A DNA stretch of 64,000 nucleotides. Origin: Thermus albus. Lineage in GTDB: Bacteria; Deinococcota; Deinococci; Deinococcales; Thermaceae. This document shows positions 63,792 to 64,000 of this stretch, piece by piece. The position numbers and the translations under genes were made by a program. Below the pieces are notes generated by a model, which was given only the letters and a program-made list of their open reading frames with translations, did no database searches and was not told the origin of the DNA. The stretch is taken from NCBI RefSeq assembly GCF_022760855.1, contig NZ_JAKTNR010000006.1, positions 1 to 64,000 on the forward strand, given 5' to 3'. Each line of letters starts with the position of its first letter. Positions within the stretch are counted from its first letter, which is position 1.

Positions 63792-64000
63792 CCCGGTTTG
63801 CCCTGATCGGTGTCGCCGGTTACATCGCCCCCCGCCACCTCAAGGCCATTAAGGAGGTGGGGGGGGATTTGGTGGCCGCCCTAGACCCTTTCGATGCCGT
63901 GGGCATCCTGGATGGCTATTTCCCTAACGCCCAGTTTTTCCGGGAGCCCGAGGTGTTTGAGGCCTACCTGGAGGACCATCCCGTGGACTGGGTTTCCGTG
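63788..64000 (+). CDS. wbpB: UDP-N-acetyl-2-amino-2-deoxyglucuronate 3-dehydrogenase (WbpB/WlbA), truncated by window edge
   Basis: Only the first 71 codons are in the window. N-terminal Gfo/Idh/MocA Rossmann fold with FALIGVAGYIAPRHLKAIKE and ALDPFDAVGILDGYFP, typical of the WlbA/WbpB oxidoreductases that act directly after WbpA in making UDP-GlcNAc(3NAc)A-type sugars. Start ATG overlaps the wbpA stop (ATGA). The rest of the pathway should follow to the right. Confidence 0.82.
   Translation, partial: MTRFALIGVAGYIAPRHLKAIKEVGGDLVAALDPFDAVGILDGYFPNAQFFREPEVFEAYLEDHPVDWVSV

Overview
The window is chromosomal DNA of a Thermus species. GC is very high, gene spacing is a few bases or negative, and the proteins look like Thermus proteins: an M32 carboxypeptidase of the Taq type, a two-OB-fold SSB, a three-subunit transhydrogenase, HemQ, and a branched-chain 2-oxoacid dehydrogenase. 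From recalled T. thermophilus proteins the sequences are close but not identical, so another Thermus species is likely. No rRNA, CRISPR array or insertion sequence was found. Two tRNA genes (Asn and Ala) are present.

Layout. 1-8.3 kb: prepilin peptidase, carboxypeptidase, a MazG-like hydrolase, methylglyoxal synthase, ComM and three coupled transporters. 8.4-11.2 kb: pntAA-pntAB-pntB. 11.3-13.3 kb: tRNA-Asn, then rpsF-ssb-rpsR-rplI. 13.3-17.5 kb: an SDR enzyme, lipB-lipA, a DUF3054 protein and a beta-hydroxyacid dehydrogenase. 17.5-20.2 kb: a HTH-cupin-methyltransferase fusion coupled to azlC-azlD. 20.2-25.5 kb: the branched-chain 2-oxoacid dehydrogenase operon E1alpha-E1beta-(HicB-HicA)-E2-E3, with a toxin-antitoxin pair inside. 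25.6-35.7 kb: rlmH and a zincin, birA, a sugar nucleotidyltransferase, a methyltransferase, YjbQ, RelA/SpoT, a 769-residue coiled-coil protein and MscS. 35.7-38.3 kb: hemQ with a half-length paralogue, ruvA and paaG. 38.4-43.7 kb: sucA-sucB-lpd. 43.7-47.1 kb: an exported trio (lipoprotein, subtilisin lipoprotein, small secreted protein). 47.2-51.9 kb: argG-argH-short argA, then carA. 52-55.1 kb: fhs, threonine dehydratase, secG and tRNA-Ala. 55.2-64 kb: an envelope region (LptF/G-like, LptC-like, O-antigen ligase/polymerase, a carbohydrate-binding-like membrane protein, LptD-like, WbpA, WbpB).

Two themes connect the genes. One is acyl-CoA and lipoate metabolism: LipB and LipA supply the lipoyl groups of the two E2 proteins, each complex has its own E3, and the azlCD locus, hydroxyacid dehydrogenase and PaaG fit branched-chain and aromatic catabolism. 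The other is envelope construction at the right end.

A feature seen throughout is how starts are made. About 27 first-in-operon or internal genes have a -10-like hexamer ending 5-8 bases before the start codon and usually no Shine-Dalgarno sequence, so leaderless mRNAs are expected. Genes inside operons have strong GGAGG-type sites instead. I used this to choose several starts. The candidates most worth follow-up are the HTH-cupin-methyltransferase/AzlCD locus, the HicBA pair inside the bkd operon, the half-HemQ paralogue and the 769-residue coiled-coil protein.
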